From Hirsutella rhossiliensis (Eukaryota; Ascomycota; Sordariomycetes; Hypocreales; Ophiocordycipitaceae): a stretch of 64,000 bases of DNA. The stretch spans positions 4,960,001 to 5,024,000 of the forward strand of contig NW_025408670.1 of assembly GCF_020360975.1 (NCBI RefSeq), read 5' to 3'. The translations under genes and the position numbers were made by a program. Under the pieces are notes generated by a model. That model saw only the letters and a list, made by a program, of their open reading frames with translations. It was not told where the DNA came from and did no database searches. Positions 12,377 to 24,136 of this stretch are shown piece by piece; the stretch's first letter is position 1; each line of letters starts with the position of its first letter.

Positions 12377-13079
12377 TCAACGCCGGGGGGCTCGATGGTT
12401 CCTGTCGCTGTCGCGGTCACTACGGCGGTTACTCATGCCAGCGGGAGGTGTCTGGACGGCTGCGGGGGTTGTGGAAGGGCGAGAGAGGGGGGTTTCATCA
12501 TACTGTTGTCCCTGGGCTGCGTAGCCTTGTGGAGGAGTCTGGGCCGGCGAAACTGCAACGGACCCATGTCAGATTCTGAGCGTCGCGAGGCAGGGGGGGA
12601 CGAGGGGGCAAAGGAGAGATGTAGCCTGCGGCGCTCCATCGGACGAACCTCGGCCATAGTAAGAGTCATGGGGCTGCATTGTCGAATACGATTGCCCGGG
12701 AGCAGTGGGGGCCTGGGTTGGATACTGCTGGAAAGACGACGTCGTTGCTGGATACCCAGGCTGTTGCGGCGACGCAGAGGCGTAAATAGGTTGCTGCGGA
12801 GCAGCCGACGACGTCGACAACCGGGCACCATAGGGGTCATTTTGCGAGGGAAATCCAGAATGCGGCAGGTTCGCGCCTGTGCCGATGTAGGGAGCGTCCT
12901 GAGTGGTCGGGTAGCCAGGCCGCATCATGGAACCACCTGCCTGGGCAGGAGTAAACCTCTCCGGGGGAGGGGATTGTTGGGGTTGCTGAAAGCCGCCACC
13001 ATACGCGCCACCAGTTGCGGCAGCATACGGCGGCGGCGGCGGCGGCTGCTGCTGCTGCTGCTGCGGCTGTTGATGTTGA

Positions 13080-13112
<33 letters not shown>

Positions 13113-13853
13113 GGCGGCTGCTGTTGTTGGGAGGAGTAGGAGCCAGAAGCACCAGTAAACCCTAGGTTCCCGGTTCCAGGGTACGTGACCTCATATCCTG
13201 GGTCACGGGCATAAGGATCCGACTGGAAGTGGCCCTCTGTAGGACCGTGGTGCTGCCGAGACTGATGCGTCTCAGAGTAGCGGTATTGAACTACAGGTGA
13301 GTTAGATGGCAGTTTCGCGGGATAGCCATAGGCATCTCTCGAGGCATGGATACCTCCAGAGGTGTTGCGCGTCGTCTGCGCGCGCCGCTCACTCTCCCAT
13401 CGGGCGGAGTCGGCCTTGAGGTCCTCAATCATGGCCTAGGGCAAGGTGAAATGTAAGTCTCCCAACGGATGCGACCACGCTTTCCCACGTGGATGACCAC
13501 CTCATGGAAGGCCCAGGGGGTTGGGTGGGCTCACCGTAGTCAGATTTCTGTAGGCCGTGATGTAATATCCTTGAACGGTTAGGTGAGACTGCGGGTTCTG
13601 TGAACCGGATCTGTGGTGAGCGTCAAATGTCCGGCAGCGATTGCAGTGTGCAGACGGGCAAAGGTTGACGACTGCCACGGGGACATGGTACCTCGTATTG
13701 GCCTGGGCGCACGAGGGCATCGTTGCCCAGATAGCGGCAGATGTCGGCGGATATGACCTCGCGGTCGATGCCATCGCGAGGCACGAAGTATTCGTTTTGC
13801 CGGGTGGCGGGCGGAGGCGGCGCCTGGCCTGGGGTGCGGGTCTGTCTCGACAT
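12377..13853 (-). CDS. rfeG: RfeG-like conserved glutamine-rich protein (annotated as transcription factor in some fungi)
   Basis: Four exons: 13853-13692, 13597-13535, 13435-12649, 12552-12377; phases agree at every junction and the total is 395 residues. The N-terminal block (NEYFVPRDGIDREVISADICR, then YLGNDALVRPGQYE) followed by QGYYITAYRNLTTAMIEDLK and ADSARWESERR is the conserved core of the fungal proteins named RfeG. The middle is disordered: a Gln/Pro tract at 13027-13130, many Tyr/Pro/Gly. The tail is basic (MSNRRSDRDSDRNHR). I see no zinc cluster, bZIP or other DNA-binding domain, so the transcription-factor label is inherited from annotation and not shown by sequence. The fourth exon is found only by splicing at GTTCGT...TTGCAG (12648-12553). 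Confidence 0.78.
13027..13130 (-). repeat. CAG/CAA and CCG trinucleotide tract coding poly-Gln/Pro
   Basis: Mixed CAG/CAA (Gln) with CCG (Pro) codons in frame in the RfeG-like gene; interrupted by histidine codons. Likely length-variable between strains. Confidence 0.9.
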
Positions 13854-14546
13854 GGCGGGAGAGGGCGAATATGGCGATGCAGTCGGAGAGGAGAAGAGAC
13901 GCAGGACCAGCTCGGAGGCTGGAAGGAGGGGAAAGAAGAGGAGTAATGGGGGGGAAGGATGAGCAGAGGGCAGGGAGGCGAAGGGTAGGCGACAGGGGAG
14001 GGATCGAGAGAGGTGTGTCAGCAGGCAGGCGGCAGGCGGCAGCCGACAGAGCGAGTGAGGAAGGGAGAAAAGAGGAGGAAGAAGATGGTTGGATGCAGGA
14101 TGGCAAACGGCAGAGAGAGGCCGAGAAAAGGCGGGCAGTGGAGGCGGGCTATAGCAGCATCAGCAGGAGCAACAGCAGCATCAGCAGTAGCATCAGCAGG
14201 CAGGCCGTTGTCCTTCCTGGTGGGGGGTGGGGGAGGAGTGGAGCCGCGAGAAAAAAAAAAGACGAGACGGAGCTGTCGAATCAGAGAGGGAACCCAGCAG
14301 GCACAGGGCCAAGAGGGCCAGCTGCTGAGAAGGTTATAGGCGGCCGGCGAGGACAAGGAGTGGGCGGCGGTGGGAACCCCAGCCACCCAGGGAGGTACTC
14401 TGTACTAAGGGTAGGTAGGTACCTCCTCGGACTCTCTTCGCAGGTGCCGAGTAATACAGCTCGAGGTGCGCGATATCGGGTACCACGCGAGGTATCCGTA
14501 CAATACGAGCTGTCCCCTGGCTCTCACGTGCACAACGGCCGGCCCT

Positions 14547-14602
14547 TGGCTGTACTCTCTCGGCTGTCCTCTCTCGGCTGTTCTCTCTCGGCTGTCCTCT
14601 CT
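14547..14602. repeat. Four-copy 14-bp tandem repeat
   Basis: Units of CGGCTGTCCTCTCT with single-base variants at 14547, 14561, 14575 and 14589. Confidence 0.92.
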
Positions 14603-14978
14603 CGCGCCAGCTTCCGTCCAAGGGCAAAATCCGGCTTGGTTCCTGGATCAGCCTGCGTCGTGCAAACCTGAGGCCCGCCTTCAAGGACGGCTTTTCCCAG
14701 GGCGCTTATATAGCCCTGGCTCACTTGGCAACGCCATGGGGCCTGGATCCTGGAGCCAAGGTGGCTGACTGACTGGCACAGTCCGGGATCCGCCCGCCCA
14801 GCTGTTTTGTGACTGGCGGGCGGCTTGGGCCGGCACTGGGTTGGGCTCTGGGACAGAGAGCCCGAGTTACACCGCGGTACCCGCCCGATATGCCGTTGTC
14901 AGTCGGTGCCCGGGCCCCGTAGATCTCCTCCTCCAGAGCAGAGCGCCTTGGGTGTAGAGAGAGAGGGGGGGGGAGAGC

Positions 14979-14999
14979 GAGAGAGAGAGAGAGAGAGAG
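14979..14999. repeat. (GA)n microsatellite
   Basis: About ten GA units, preceded by an eleven-base G-rich run and more GA. Confidence 0.9.
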
Positions 15000-15316
15000 C
15001 TGCCAGCCCGATCTAACAAGGCTCGGCAGCCCAAAAAAGCTTGAGGCGGCGAGTGCCCGGAGCGGCCCATTGCGCGTTCGATGCCCCGTGAGCCGACCAA
15101 GGCCGTTTCCTGGATGCACTGTGCGATGCCGCGCCACGCCATCAAGTGCAGTAAGTTACAACGGATACGGTTCGGTGCCTTACTGTTCCTTACTGCTCCT
15201 TACTGTTCCTTCCTGTAGGTGTGCGCGCATGGGAACGAGTCCTCGTTGTTCGTTCTTCTGCCGCCCAATCTGCATCGCCGGATCCATCCAGTGACTGGGT
15301 CAGCACTTCCTGGGAC

Positions 15317-15366
15317 ACCATTACCACCACACCACTACCACCACACCACTAATACCACCACACCAC
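15317..15366. repeat. ACC/ACCAC-rich tandem repeat
   Basis: Imperfect repeats of the type ACCACCACACCACT, about three and a half copies. Confidence 0.8.
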
Positions 15367-17131
15367 ATCCTTGTCTGCGCCATCAGGCAAGCCCGAGCCG
15401 AATGATCTCGCCTCGTTGCAGAGCGTCGCCGATGCAGCCTTGCCATGCGCGGCGCCGGCGTCGAGCTTTGCAGTGCGAGCCTCAAACCGCCAGATGGACA
15501 AATCAATCCTGTCCTTGGCCCACGGCTTGCCACGGCTTCCCAGTTTGTCGCCCCTGACAGTGAAGTGACAAGAGACCAGATCATGGCTTTTCACCGATTC
15601 GCAATCGTGGATGCAGCTGAGCCGACTGTGCATCCAGATGTCATCTGGTCCGTCTCTCCCGAGGGTGCCCTGCCACGCACGCCACGGCAGGCAACGTGTG
15701 CCTCGTCCTTTGCGTCGTCCTTTAACTAACCGACCACCGACCGTCTCGCCCTTTGTCTCACCTCCCGCCGCGGCTGCTGTGTATCCCACGACGCTGCTCC
15801 GGCGGGAGCCCACGTCCCACATGCCCACGAAAGCAAACAGCGGTGGTGCCTGGCGGTAACGACGAAAAAAGGGTCGGGCACTGCCTTAGCGCCCTTTATT
15901 TTTTTTCTTTCTCTCGCGCCCCCACCAAGGAGGAAAGGAGCCGAGGAGCTTCCTCCCAGCTTGTGTGGTTGTGTGGAGAGCGAGAGCGAGCGAGAGCATG
16001 GCATGGTGATGGTGTCGGCTAACGACCGGCAAACCTTGGCTACCTCGAGGTGCACACCCCAAGTCCCAAGTCACGGGGCAGAGCAGAAGTGTCCTCCCTC
16101 CTGTCCGACTGGGGGGCACTTGAGCCTGAAAGGGCATGGCTGCTCAGGCTTATATCGCTCTCCATGACGTTGCCCAGTTGCTCCTCTCGCCCTCGGCCAC
16201 AGATGATGCGCCTCCTGTACGTGGCTCTCGTCGACCTGCTCCGCCGCTCCATAATGCTCTCCCCAACAAAGTCGCTCGGCTTGCACAACTGACCCTCGGA
16301 ATTTGCTTTGCAAGAGAAGCTGCAGGCCATCCAGCTCGTCCGACGTGTCTCCCTCCATCTTGTCCACCGTGCAGTGCCTACGTATCATTTCCCCGAGACA
16401 GGCAGAGCCATCAGAGCGCCTCTCCCGCCACTGGGTCCACATGTTCGGTCCACGCTCTCGTCTCGGGCCGCCGTTGGGTACCGATGCCTCTCACCAATTG
16501 GAGCCCAACACGATGCCGTGGCAAATCCTCCAAGCCAATCGAAACCGCCCCATCACAGCCTAGCCTGCTAGACCGAAACGCTGCACACTCGGGCCAGGCA
16601 ACGCCTTGCGTGACGCCTTCCAGCATCGCTGCCGTTCCCCTCCATGGTCAGGCGCTTGAGGATAGCTGACCTGCCTGCGTGCTGACAAGTTGCCTAGCTT
16701 TGCTCCACGTCGCAGCTAGAGGCGATAATGACTGCATCGCGTGCTATTGTTCCCGTCCTCGGCCATCTCTTGTTCCGCGATGCATGATTGTCGCGGGGCG
16801 AAGCTTGGTCGCCAGTGAGGACGCAGCCCTTTGCTTTTGCCTTCGACGCCCACACGCGACCACGCTCGTGGCCGTCGATCATTGCACGGGCCTTACTGTA
16901 GAAGCCTCTGAAGGCGCGCCGTGGTGGACGCGGGCCATTGGCCTTGTTTCTTCCTCTCTCTTCTCGCCCCTTCTCTCCGCCAGTGTCGTGATTCGGCGAG
17001 GCCGCCTCTTGGCTGTGTTCGACAAAGTTGGCCAGACACTGTGGCTCCATCTGCCGGCAATACCTTAAGCAGTAGTCATGTTCGGTCAGGTGGTGCTGCA
17101 TTCGTTCCACGCAGCACGACAGGCAGAGCTT

Positions 17132-19190
17132 TCATCCAAAGTCGAGCTTCTTCTGCCCTGGCTCGCGCTTGCCGCCTCGGCCACGTTTCGTAGACACACT
17201 GGTCCCCTTGGGCAGGGCGCTGCTTGGCGGGTGAGGTCTCTGAGCGGGCACCGGCCTAGCACGTTCTTCCTTCTGGAGATCTTTTGCCACATGCCAGTCC
17301 TCATGGCTCTGCAACGACACTGCCTCCTCGAAACTGGTTTCACACCGTGAGCACTGAAAGCAGGCGACGGCCAGCTCCTGTTCTGCAGGCGATGGATGCC
17401 GCGACGGCCATCCCGACCCCTGGTGGTGTTCTGTATCCATCACTGTGTCCGAACAGGTGCCCTCTGCGAGATCCACGCGTCCCTCACCGCTTGCGACGGC
17501 TGAGATTTGCTCATTGGGTGCTCTGCCGTCAGAGTAAGATGCCTTGGCAAAGAATCGATGTAGCCCGCCGCCCTCGATACGAGGTCTCTTGCTTAGCCGT
17601 TCTTCAGGTGCCGCCGTGTCGTCGGAAGAAGTAGATTGGCCAGAGGCTGCTTGTGTGCCCCCTTTGACGAGGAAGGCTCCAATGCCCAGATTGCCCTTGA
17701 CCCCGTCTTGGAAGCCACCCACGCTGAGGCTCAGGTTGGCACATGGCCAGATTTTGCCATCACCTACGATTTGACTCAGAAGCTCATTGGCGAGCTGGAA
17801 TAGAACTTCGTCGTCCAACGCCTTGCCCTGCGGAATGGGGCCCTGACGGCTGCGGGTCTGTCCGGCGGTGCGATGCTGCAGGTTGATGGTCCGCGGCCGT
17901 CGCTTATTGTCCAAGACGCCTTCCTCCACCAAGCGAGCGTAGATGTCGGCGACAAAGATTCTCAGCCACTTGACTGCCTGATCCACACCGTTGATGCTGG
18001 GCCGGAACGACTTTGCTGACAGCATCGACTTGATTTGCGTCCGCGAGTTGACCTCGCTCGTGTCGACACCTCGGAGAGTGTTATACAGCCAGACTCCCGT
18101 CTCATCGCCAAGCTTCGCCTTGAACTGGTCCAGCGACACTTCCCGCAGCTCCTTGATACGGTCGGTATGGAACGTAGACACCACCTGATCCCCAAGCTTG
18201 CCGCCCAGGTTGCGAAGCTTGGTAAGCTTGAAGTCGGCGAGGAACTGCTGAGCGGCTCGAGCCCGCACAACAGTCTGACGGTTGGGCTTCCTGAAACCGG
18301 AGCCCAACTTGCTGAGCAGCTTGTTATTCGCTAGCCCGGCAGAGCAGGTATAGCCCAGCTTGTCACGAATCCTGGCGCGCACATCACGCACAATCTCGGA
18401 CCCTACAAGGATGGCCACGTCGTCCCAGTCGGGATCCTGGGATTCCTCTTCCTCTTCCAGGTCGACGAGGGCATCGGCTTTCCAATCTAGCGCCGAAATG
18501 GAAGGCAGGGGCAACATCTCCGTGGGGTCATTGTACGGCGGCGGGCTGCTTAATTCGGGAAAGCGGTCGAGCAGCACGGAGTGGATGTGAGCGGATAGGT
18601 CGAGAAAGACCTCGTCGATGCCGGCCTTTTCCACCTTCTGTAGGTGTCGAGGCAGTGTCTCCTTGACCAGAGCCATGATCCTCCTCGACTCCAGGCGGTA
18701 GGGGTCGAGAGAGACCTTGTCGGATGCAATGTTGGCGGCAGCATCATCACGATAGGCCCACCTGTGATCACCTTCGCGCCATGTGGCCACATGCTGGGCA
18801 ATCAGATCCGGACACAGCTTCTTGGCCTCATCCACGTTGCAGTGGCGGCCGATTCCAGACTCGCGAGCTGGATAGTTGACAGCAATCAGGCCTTGCCTGG
18901 AGGAAGCTCGTCAGCCCCGAGCTCAAATCATGTCTAGGCACATGGCCCAATGAAGCGTAGGCACACGTGGCTTACCACTGTTGGACCGCAAGAGGCTTAT
19001 CTTCGGGGGTGCCGAGTCGAACCATCTCGCATTGCGCGTAGAAAGCATCGAGGTCAATGTGAGCCACGACGCGCAGAGGATTCGTTGGGCTATACGAGGC
19101 GAGCTGTGCGAGCTGGCGATAGGTGATACGCGAGCGTCGCCATGTGCCGGCGTGAGCCGGGGACGAAACGCAGGCGGGCGACGACGCCAT
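17132..19190 (-). CDS. RAD30: DNA polymerase eta (Rad30), Y-family translesion polymerase
   Basis: Copies past UV photoproducts in the nucleus. Two exons, 19190-18976 and 18896-17132, separated by a 79-nt GTAAGC...CCAG intron inside the Trp codon of AVQQW; total 659 residues. Catalytic motif I is HIDLDAFYAQCE (Asp46, Asp48) and the second acidic pair is in GIDEVFLDLS near residue 163. DVRARIRDKLGYTCSAGLANNK is the Y-family palm segment, LRNLGGKLG the helix-hairpin-helix, and the little-finger domain follows. Near residues 585-605 is a CxxC...H...H ubiquitin-binding zinc finger (CSRCETSF ... HEDWH). The protein ends in QKKLDFG, a C-terminal PCNA-interaction-like motif. Length and order match fungal Pol eta. 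Nothing appears damaged. Confidence 0.95.
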
Positions 19191-20247
19191 TGTGCAACGG
19201 GCGAGAGGGCCACGTAGTGATGGATATGGCCCGCTTTACGAGGACATTCTTTGGCGAATCCGGCGTGCTTTCTTGAGGTGCGAGGTCGAGATGCGCTTGG
19301 TTTGCCGTCCTTGTCCAGAGACTCCAGACGAGTTGAAGAAGGAGCGATGCCCCACCTGCTTCTTGCCCTGGACTGAGTGTGGATAAGCCAACACCAAGTA
19401 ACCAACCGCATCCGAGTCAAATCAACCCAGGACAATCGCATTTTCTCTCACAATGGCAGACAGCCTGCCCGGAGATCACAGTTTTGCACTTCTTTTGCCG
19501 GGCTTCAACGGGTCCCATTCAACACTAGCAGCTGATGTGTCGATCCGCTCGTCGCCAACCTTCGATCGCAATCCTGGATCCACAGCCTGCTTCATCGCGG
19601 GCCTGAGTGTCGTTTGACGAGGCTCAAACCAGCAGATCTACCGAGAGCCTCTCTATGCCTCTCACTGGACACCCTTGAATCGATCATACATGGAACTGAT
19701 GTTCTGTCCAGACATACCGAGCACCGACGATCAAGACAGCAGTCCACACGAGGAGTGACCTGGCGTCGACTCGTTTCCAAGTGCGTGTTGACCTCCGTGA
19801 TCAAGACTCGACCTCACTACTGGCAGGCCACGTTGCCCATGGTTGTCATGCACGCGACGTCTATCTCGAAACGATGCGGTCTCGGCGGTCATGAACACTC
19901 TGTCCCATGGGCGAATTGAATATACATATACAAAGGACGCTGATACTTGTCTGATGTGAATAGCAGCCCTCCGGAACTCGTGTCCCTCGACCACCATGCC
20001 CCGTCAAGTCAAGCCGCCTCCAAACCAATGAGACAATCTCGGAAACATCAAGGTCTATCCCCGAAGGCTTTGCGTCTGGAACCGTATCAGTACGGCTTCT
20101 GGCTACCAAGCGAGGAGTCCACGTCACTCCTCACCTGGCTCCCCTGCATTTCGTGGACTGGTCTCGCAGAAAGTTCGTGCGGATGGCCGCCAGAGACGGC
20201 AATGTTGGAGTATTCCATGGGGCCGTTGTGAGTATCTGGACAATGGA
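19191..20247. other. Intergenic spacer, 1.1 kb
   Basis: Upstream of the Pol eta gene (-) and downstream of the Cys-rich membrane protein gene (-). No coding sequence recognised. Confidence 0.5.
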
Positions 20248-21033
20248 TCAGTTTCCTGCGACACTGCAATGCGCCCGCCTCAACGTACAGTGTTCTTTTG
20301 GTCTTCGCAAGCACATGACGGCAAGGGCAGCCAGGGAGGCCAGGAGCGCAGCACCGAGTACGCCCCCAACAGCACCGCCGACAATAGCCGAGTTGTCTTT
20401 GGGGCACTGCCTATTCAAAGATCCGCTGGATTGCGCCAAGTCGCAGCTCGTCGACGTGACCGTCGTGGTTGCGCCCGCATCCCCCGTCCTCGTCCTCGTC
20501 CTCGTCCTCGTCGCAAGCCGCAGCTGGCCAACGTTGATGGTCATAACCGCGCTCTTGTTACCGCAGCAGTTTTCCGGTTCCAAAGCCTTGCGGCAGCAGT
20601 ACCTGCCGCCCTCGTTGCATTGAAGGACATTGTACGAGCTGACGGCAGGGCCGCCCTTCCAGTCGTTGGTTTCTGCAAGAAAATTGCTCGCGTTAGCGTG
20701 CCGTGTCCTCGAACAGGCTTCGGCGTGATGCTTACGATCGGGGCAAAAGTGAGGGCATGCCTCTGCCCTTCCCGTGGGGTCTGTGCATCCGTTGGAGTAT
20801 ATGAAGCCTTCGTAACCCGCGTCCTGGGCATAGCACAGTCCCGAGGACATGCAGATGTCGGCTTTGTCTTTGTTGGTGGCGCAGCAGGGACTGAACTCGG
20901 CATCGGGATTGCACGGCCGTTGGCTGTCGTCGGATGGGGTCCCGTCGACCCCATAGCATTTCGCTGCGGCGTGCAGCGTCGGAGCGAACACGAGCGTGCT
21001 TAGCACTGCCAGAGGCAAGCCTGACGCGAGCAT
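20248..21033 (-). CDS. Secreted, Cys-rich single-pass membrane protein (fungal, function unknown)
   Basis: Two exons, 21033-20736 and 20672-20248, 240 residues after splicing. ATG 21033 is preferred over the upstream in-frame ATG at 21114 because it places a signal peptide (MLASGLPLAVLSTLVFA) at the start. The ectodomain is Cys-rich (CYGVDG, SPCCATN, CMSSGLCY, CTDPTGRAEACPHFCP, GGRYCC), as in a common ascomycete family of small surface proteins. A Thr/Arg stretch (TRTRTRTRT) precedes a Gly/Ala-rich transmembrane helix (AIVGGAVGGVLGAALLASL) and a short basic cytoplasmic tail. The layout resembles Mid2/Wsc-type wall sensors, but I would not assign that function. The 63-nt intron is a multiple of three without a stop, so retention would still give an open frame. 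Confidence 0.72.
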   Translation of the reverse strand: MLASGLPLAVLSTLVFAPTLHAAAKCYGVDGTPSDDSQRPCNPDAEFSPCCATNKDKADICMSSGLCYAQDAGYEGFIYSNGCTDPTGRAEACPHFCPDRKHHAEACSRTRHANASNFLAETNDWKGGPAVSSYNVLQCNEGGRYCCRKALEPENCCGNKSAVMTINVGQLRLATRTRTRTRTGDAGATTTVTSTSCDLAQSSGSLNRQCPKDNSAIVGGAVGGVLGAALLASLAALAVMCLRRPKEHCTLRRAHCSVAGN

Positions 21034-24000
21034 TGTGACGCGACTCAAGGAGTGTTGGGTGCTGTCATGAACCAACAATGGCTGAGCGGTGAAGGATGAA
21101 GCGGCTGCCAGCACTCTGGGCCGCGTGAGGTCTTGCTGACGGAAAACCTCGCATCATTCCAGGAGTACCTCAAACGCCCTCGTACGAACACGGATTCATG
21201 TAACAGGGGGCTGACGGTGCGACATGGGCGGCAATGTAGCCTTTCAAGTCCAGTCCCAGCCGTCCGCGCATCAACAAGAGAAGTATGGTCTGCTGACGCG
21301 ATGACTAGGGGCACGAAAGGCCGCATCCTCCAGAGGCCGCCGTCGTCTCCAGGCTAGGAATTCGGAACGGTCACGATGCTTCTCGCTGCAGCAGAATTCA
21401 GACACTGATCGTCGGAAAGTACAAACTCGGGGCACTGCTACTGGATCTGTTGACGTGATTGCTGAGGCGTGTGCATTTTGCCACGGCCTTGTCTGGACGC
21501 TTAGCGACTCGAAGCTACGGGCACTTGCCAGGAAGCGACATTAGATTCGATAAGCTGAAATGGAGAGTGAGCCGCTAATGCCTTGGTCCAAGATGATCCC
21601 ATACAGGCTCGGCGGCTGCCTGCATCCTGCCGGCATGTGTCAGCAGTATGAAAACGTGAGATTCACTGGCTAACTGAACGACATACCATTAGTGCACTGC
21701 GAATGGCACTGCCTATTGGCAGCGAGGCTTTACCAACGGCTCGACCGGCCCAGGCGACCGACGAAGCAACTCCGAGCAGAGGGGGCGGCCGACTCGATTT
21801 TGCGTGGGCGAATGTCTTTTGCACCCTAGGGCGAGGACTTGGCTCCCTGCGTGCTTGGGATGCACGTACGGTGTTTGGTGTCGACAATCACAGAGAACGG
21901 AGTGGAATGGGGAAGTAACGGGAGGAGCAGGAGAGGTGTCTTTCTCAGGGGCCCTTGTAGCCTGGTTGCCGGCTGGATGCTTTCCCCGGGTTGGTATTTG
22001 CGTGAGCCACGTTGGGAGAGAACACGCAGCATCCATCTGGCTTGCGCTGGTCCGTCGCACTGTTTGTCTGTGTGTATGATTCACGAGGTAGAAAGGGGGG
22101 GTAATCTCGTGAGCTGCTCTCAGGGGCATCCCGAGCCTTCCTTGCATGCCGAGTTCTATACCAGCTACCCATGGTGCCCTCTTGCAACTCAGGTGCGGCG
22201 TCATGATGGGTGCTCTGCGCGTGTGCAGGCCACAGAACCGGGGCATTAGCGGTGTCATCGGTGTCATGGATATGCAAAAGGTTGTCGAAGAAGCCCGTCC
22301 GGGAGAGGGCGGTGGTCAAGTGAAGAAGACTATCGGCTCTGGTGCATTGGTAGTGCTGGCGGGCGCACTTGATTCATACGTGTCCAAGACGCTGAGTCTT
22401 CTCGCCCGGAACCCCAAGGGACCCGACTCGCGGCACTTGACGGCGTGTCCATTTCTGTGGTAGTGAGAGGCCCACCTTCGCTGAGTCTTGGTCAACATGG
22501 TCGGGGCGGAGGGAAGTCCTCCTGATCTCTGAGCCTTGGCAGCTTTCGAGTGTTGCGTTGTTGCTGCTTCGTCTTGACGTATCGCATGATTCAACTGCTC
22601 TGCTCATGGCATGTAAGTCAAAGGGGAGGAGAAGGCTTGCAGAGAACGGCGTGTATTAGCATAGCAGTCCGACTCGAGCGCGAAACTACATGCCATCATC
22701 AGCGTGGCCCCGACAAGCTTTCCGACGTCTTGTGCTTTGCGATGAAGGGAGCATCTTGGCAGTGGCGCTACGATGCCGGGCGGAATGTCTGTCCTGTGGA
22801 GGGCCTGCGAAGCGTGCAAACCAAGCGATATTGCGAGAAACGCTCACAGAACTTGACCGGACGAAGGGGGAGGTGGCCCAAGGCACACTCAACTCCCTCC
22901 ACGAGCACCACGCCGAGAGGCTTGGTTGGTCTAGGGGGCTTTGATCTCCTTTCTCTCTCTATCTTGACTTTAGCCACGGCTTCTCAGCCCGCCACGTCTC
23001 CTCAGTAGGGGTCAAGCGAACTGTTGGCCATTATAATGTCCAGAGCCAGCCGTGTGGCAAAAAGCCTTTACAACCTTACCGCAGACTGATGGCACCGTCT
23101 CTGCTACTTGGCTACATCAGCTTGCTCCTCATAAACACGTTTGTGCCCTGAAATCGGCAACTCGAGGCGACATAGCATGGGTCTTGACAAGCAAACGGCC
23201 AGTTCTCGAAACAGAATCGATCCTGTGGCTCCCAAGTTCCCAACCACGGTGGCTAATACAGGCCTAGGGAACAAGTTTCTCGCAGGAAACAGCTGCAAGG
23301 TACGCCGGAAGCCATGCGAGACAGCTCCCCATTTCTAGGAAGCTGACTGAAATGACGAGGGGAGGCGATAAAGCTTGGCCTGCGAGCTGAACCGGGCATG
23401 GGACGAGGGCTAAGTCTGGTTTGGCTGCCTGGCCGGTGGGGGGATCTTCACGAAGCATGAGTCGTGCTGCAGCAGGGTTCGGAGAGAGTCGGCGAGCGCA
23501 GCGGCCTCAGATTCTAAGCTTGTTCCCGGTAGGCTGTTTGAACAGGGTTGAGCGAAAGTGGAGGGCATGTACAGTACTTGGCGATGATCACGACGGCCCG
23601 CGTCTTGAAGGGTGGATTTGGGCCCGACCAGGCACGGCTACAAGTGGCAACGCCGACGGGTCCGTCTGCCTTGGCAGAGCGATTGGCGAGGTCGACGTTC
23701 CCCTGCCGTGGACGAACGAGGGGGAGGACGCTTTCCGTGGACTGCGGCATGGCGACGAGAGGGACAGCAAACGATACCGGGGCCGGCAAAGAACGGGGTG
23801 CCCGGCCAGAAGAAGCTGGTATTCCGACGGTCGGCAAGGCCAGTCTGTAAGAAAGCGGTCTTCCCGAAAAGGTCCGCCGGCCACTGTCGTTGCTCGAATT
23901 TGTTATTGTTATTCTTGGAGAAGGGGCTGGCCATCGGTCACCAAGGCCCTTGCAAGCTCGGCCCGAGGGCGCAGCAACGGCCTAGTGGCGTTGCGGCCAG

Positions 24001-24100
24001 GCACATGCCGTACGCAGTAACTCTGCTCGTTCCTTGATTCAGCCAAGTTCTGGGACTCTTTTGGCCGGAGTGGAGATGAAACAGGCTCGAGTCGAGGGGA

Positions 24101-24102
<2 letters not shown>

Positions 24103-24132
<30 letters not shown>
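24103..24132. repeat. (TG)15 microsatellite
   Basis: Thirty uninterrupted bases of TG dinucleotide. Confidence 0.97.

Positions 24133-24136
<4 letters not shown>

Larger units (their letters stand above)
13854..17131. other. 3.3 kb gap without recognisable genes
   Basis: Contains the leader of the RfeG-like gene (to about 14.2 kb), a 14-bp tandem repeat, a GA tract and an ACC-rich repeat listed separately, and a TATATAG near 14706. No frame resembles a known family. Convergent or intergenic spacer is the simplest reading. Confidence 0.45.
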
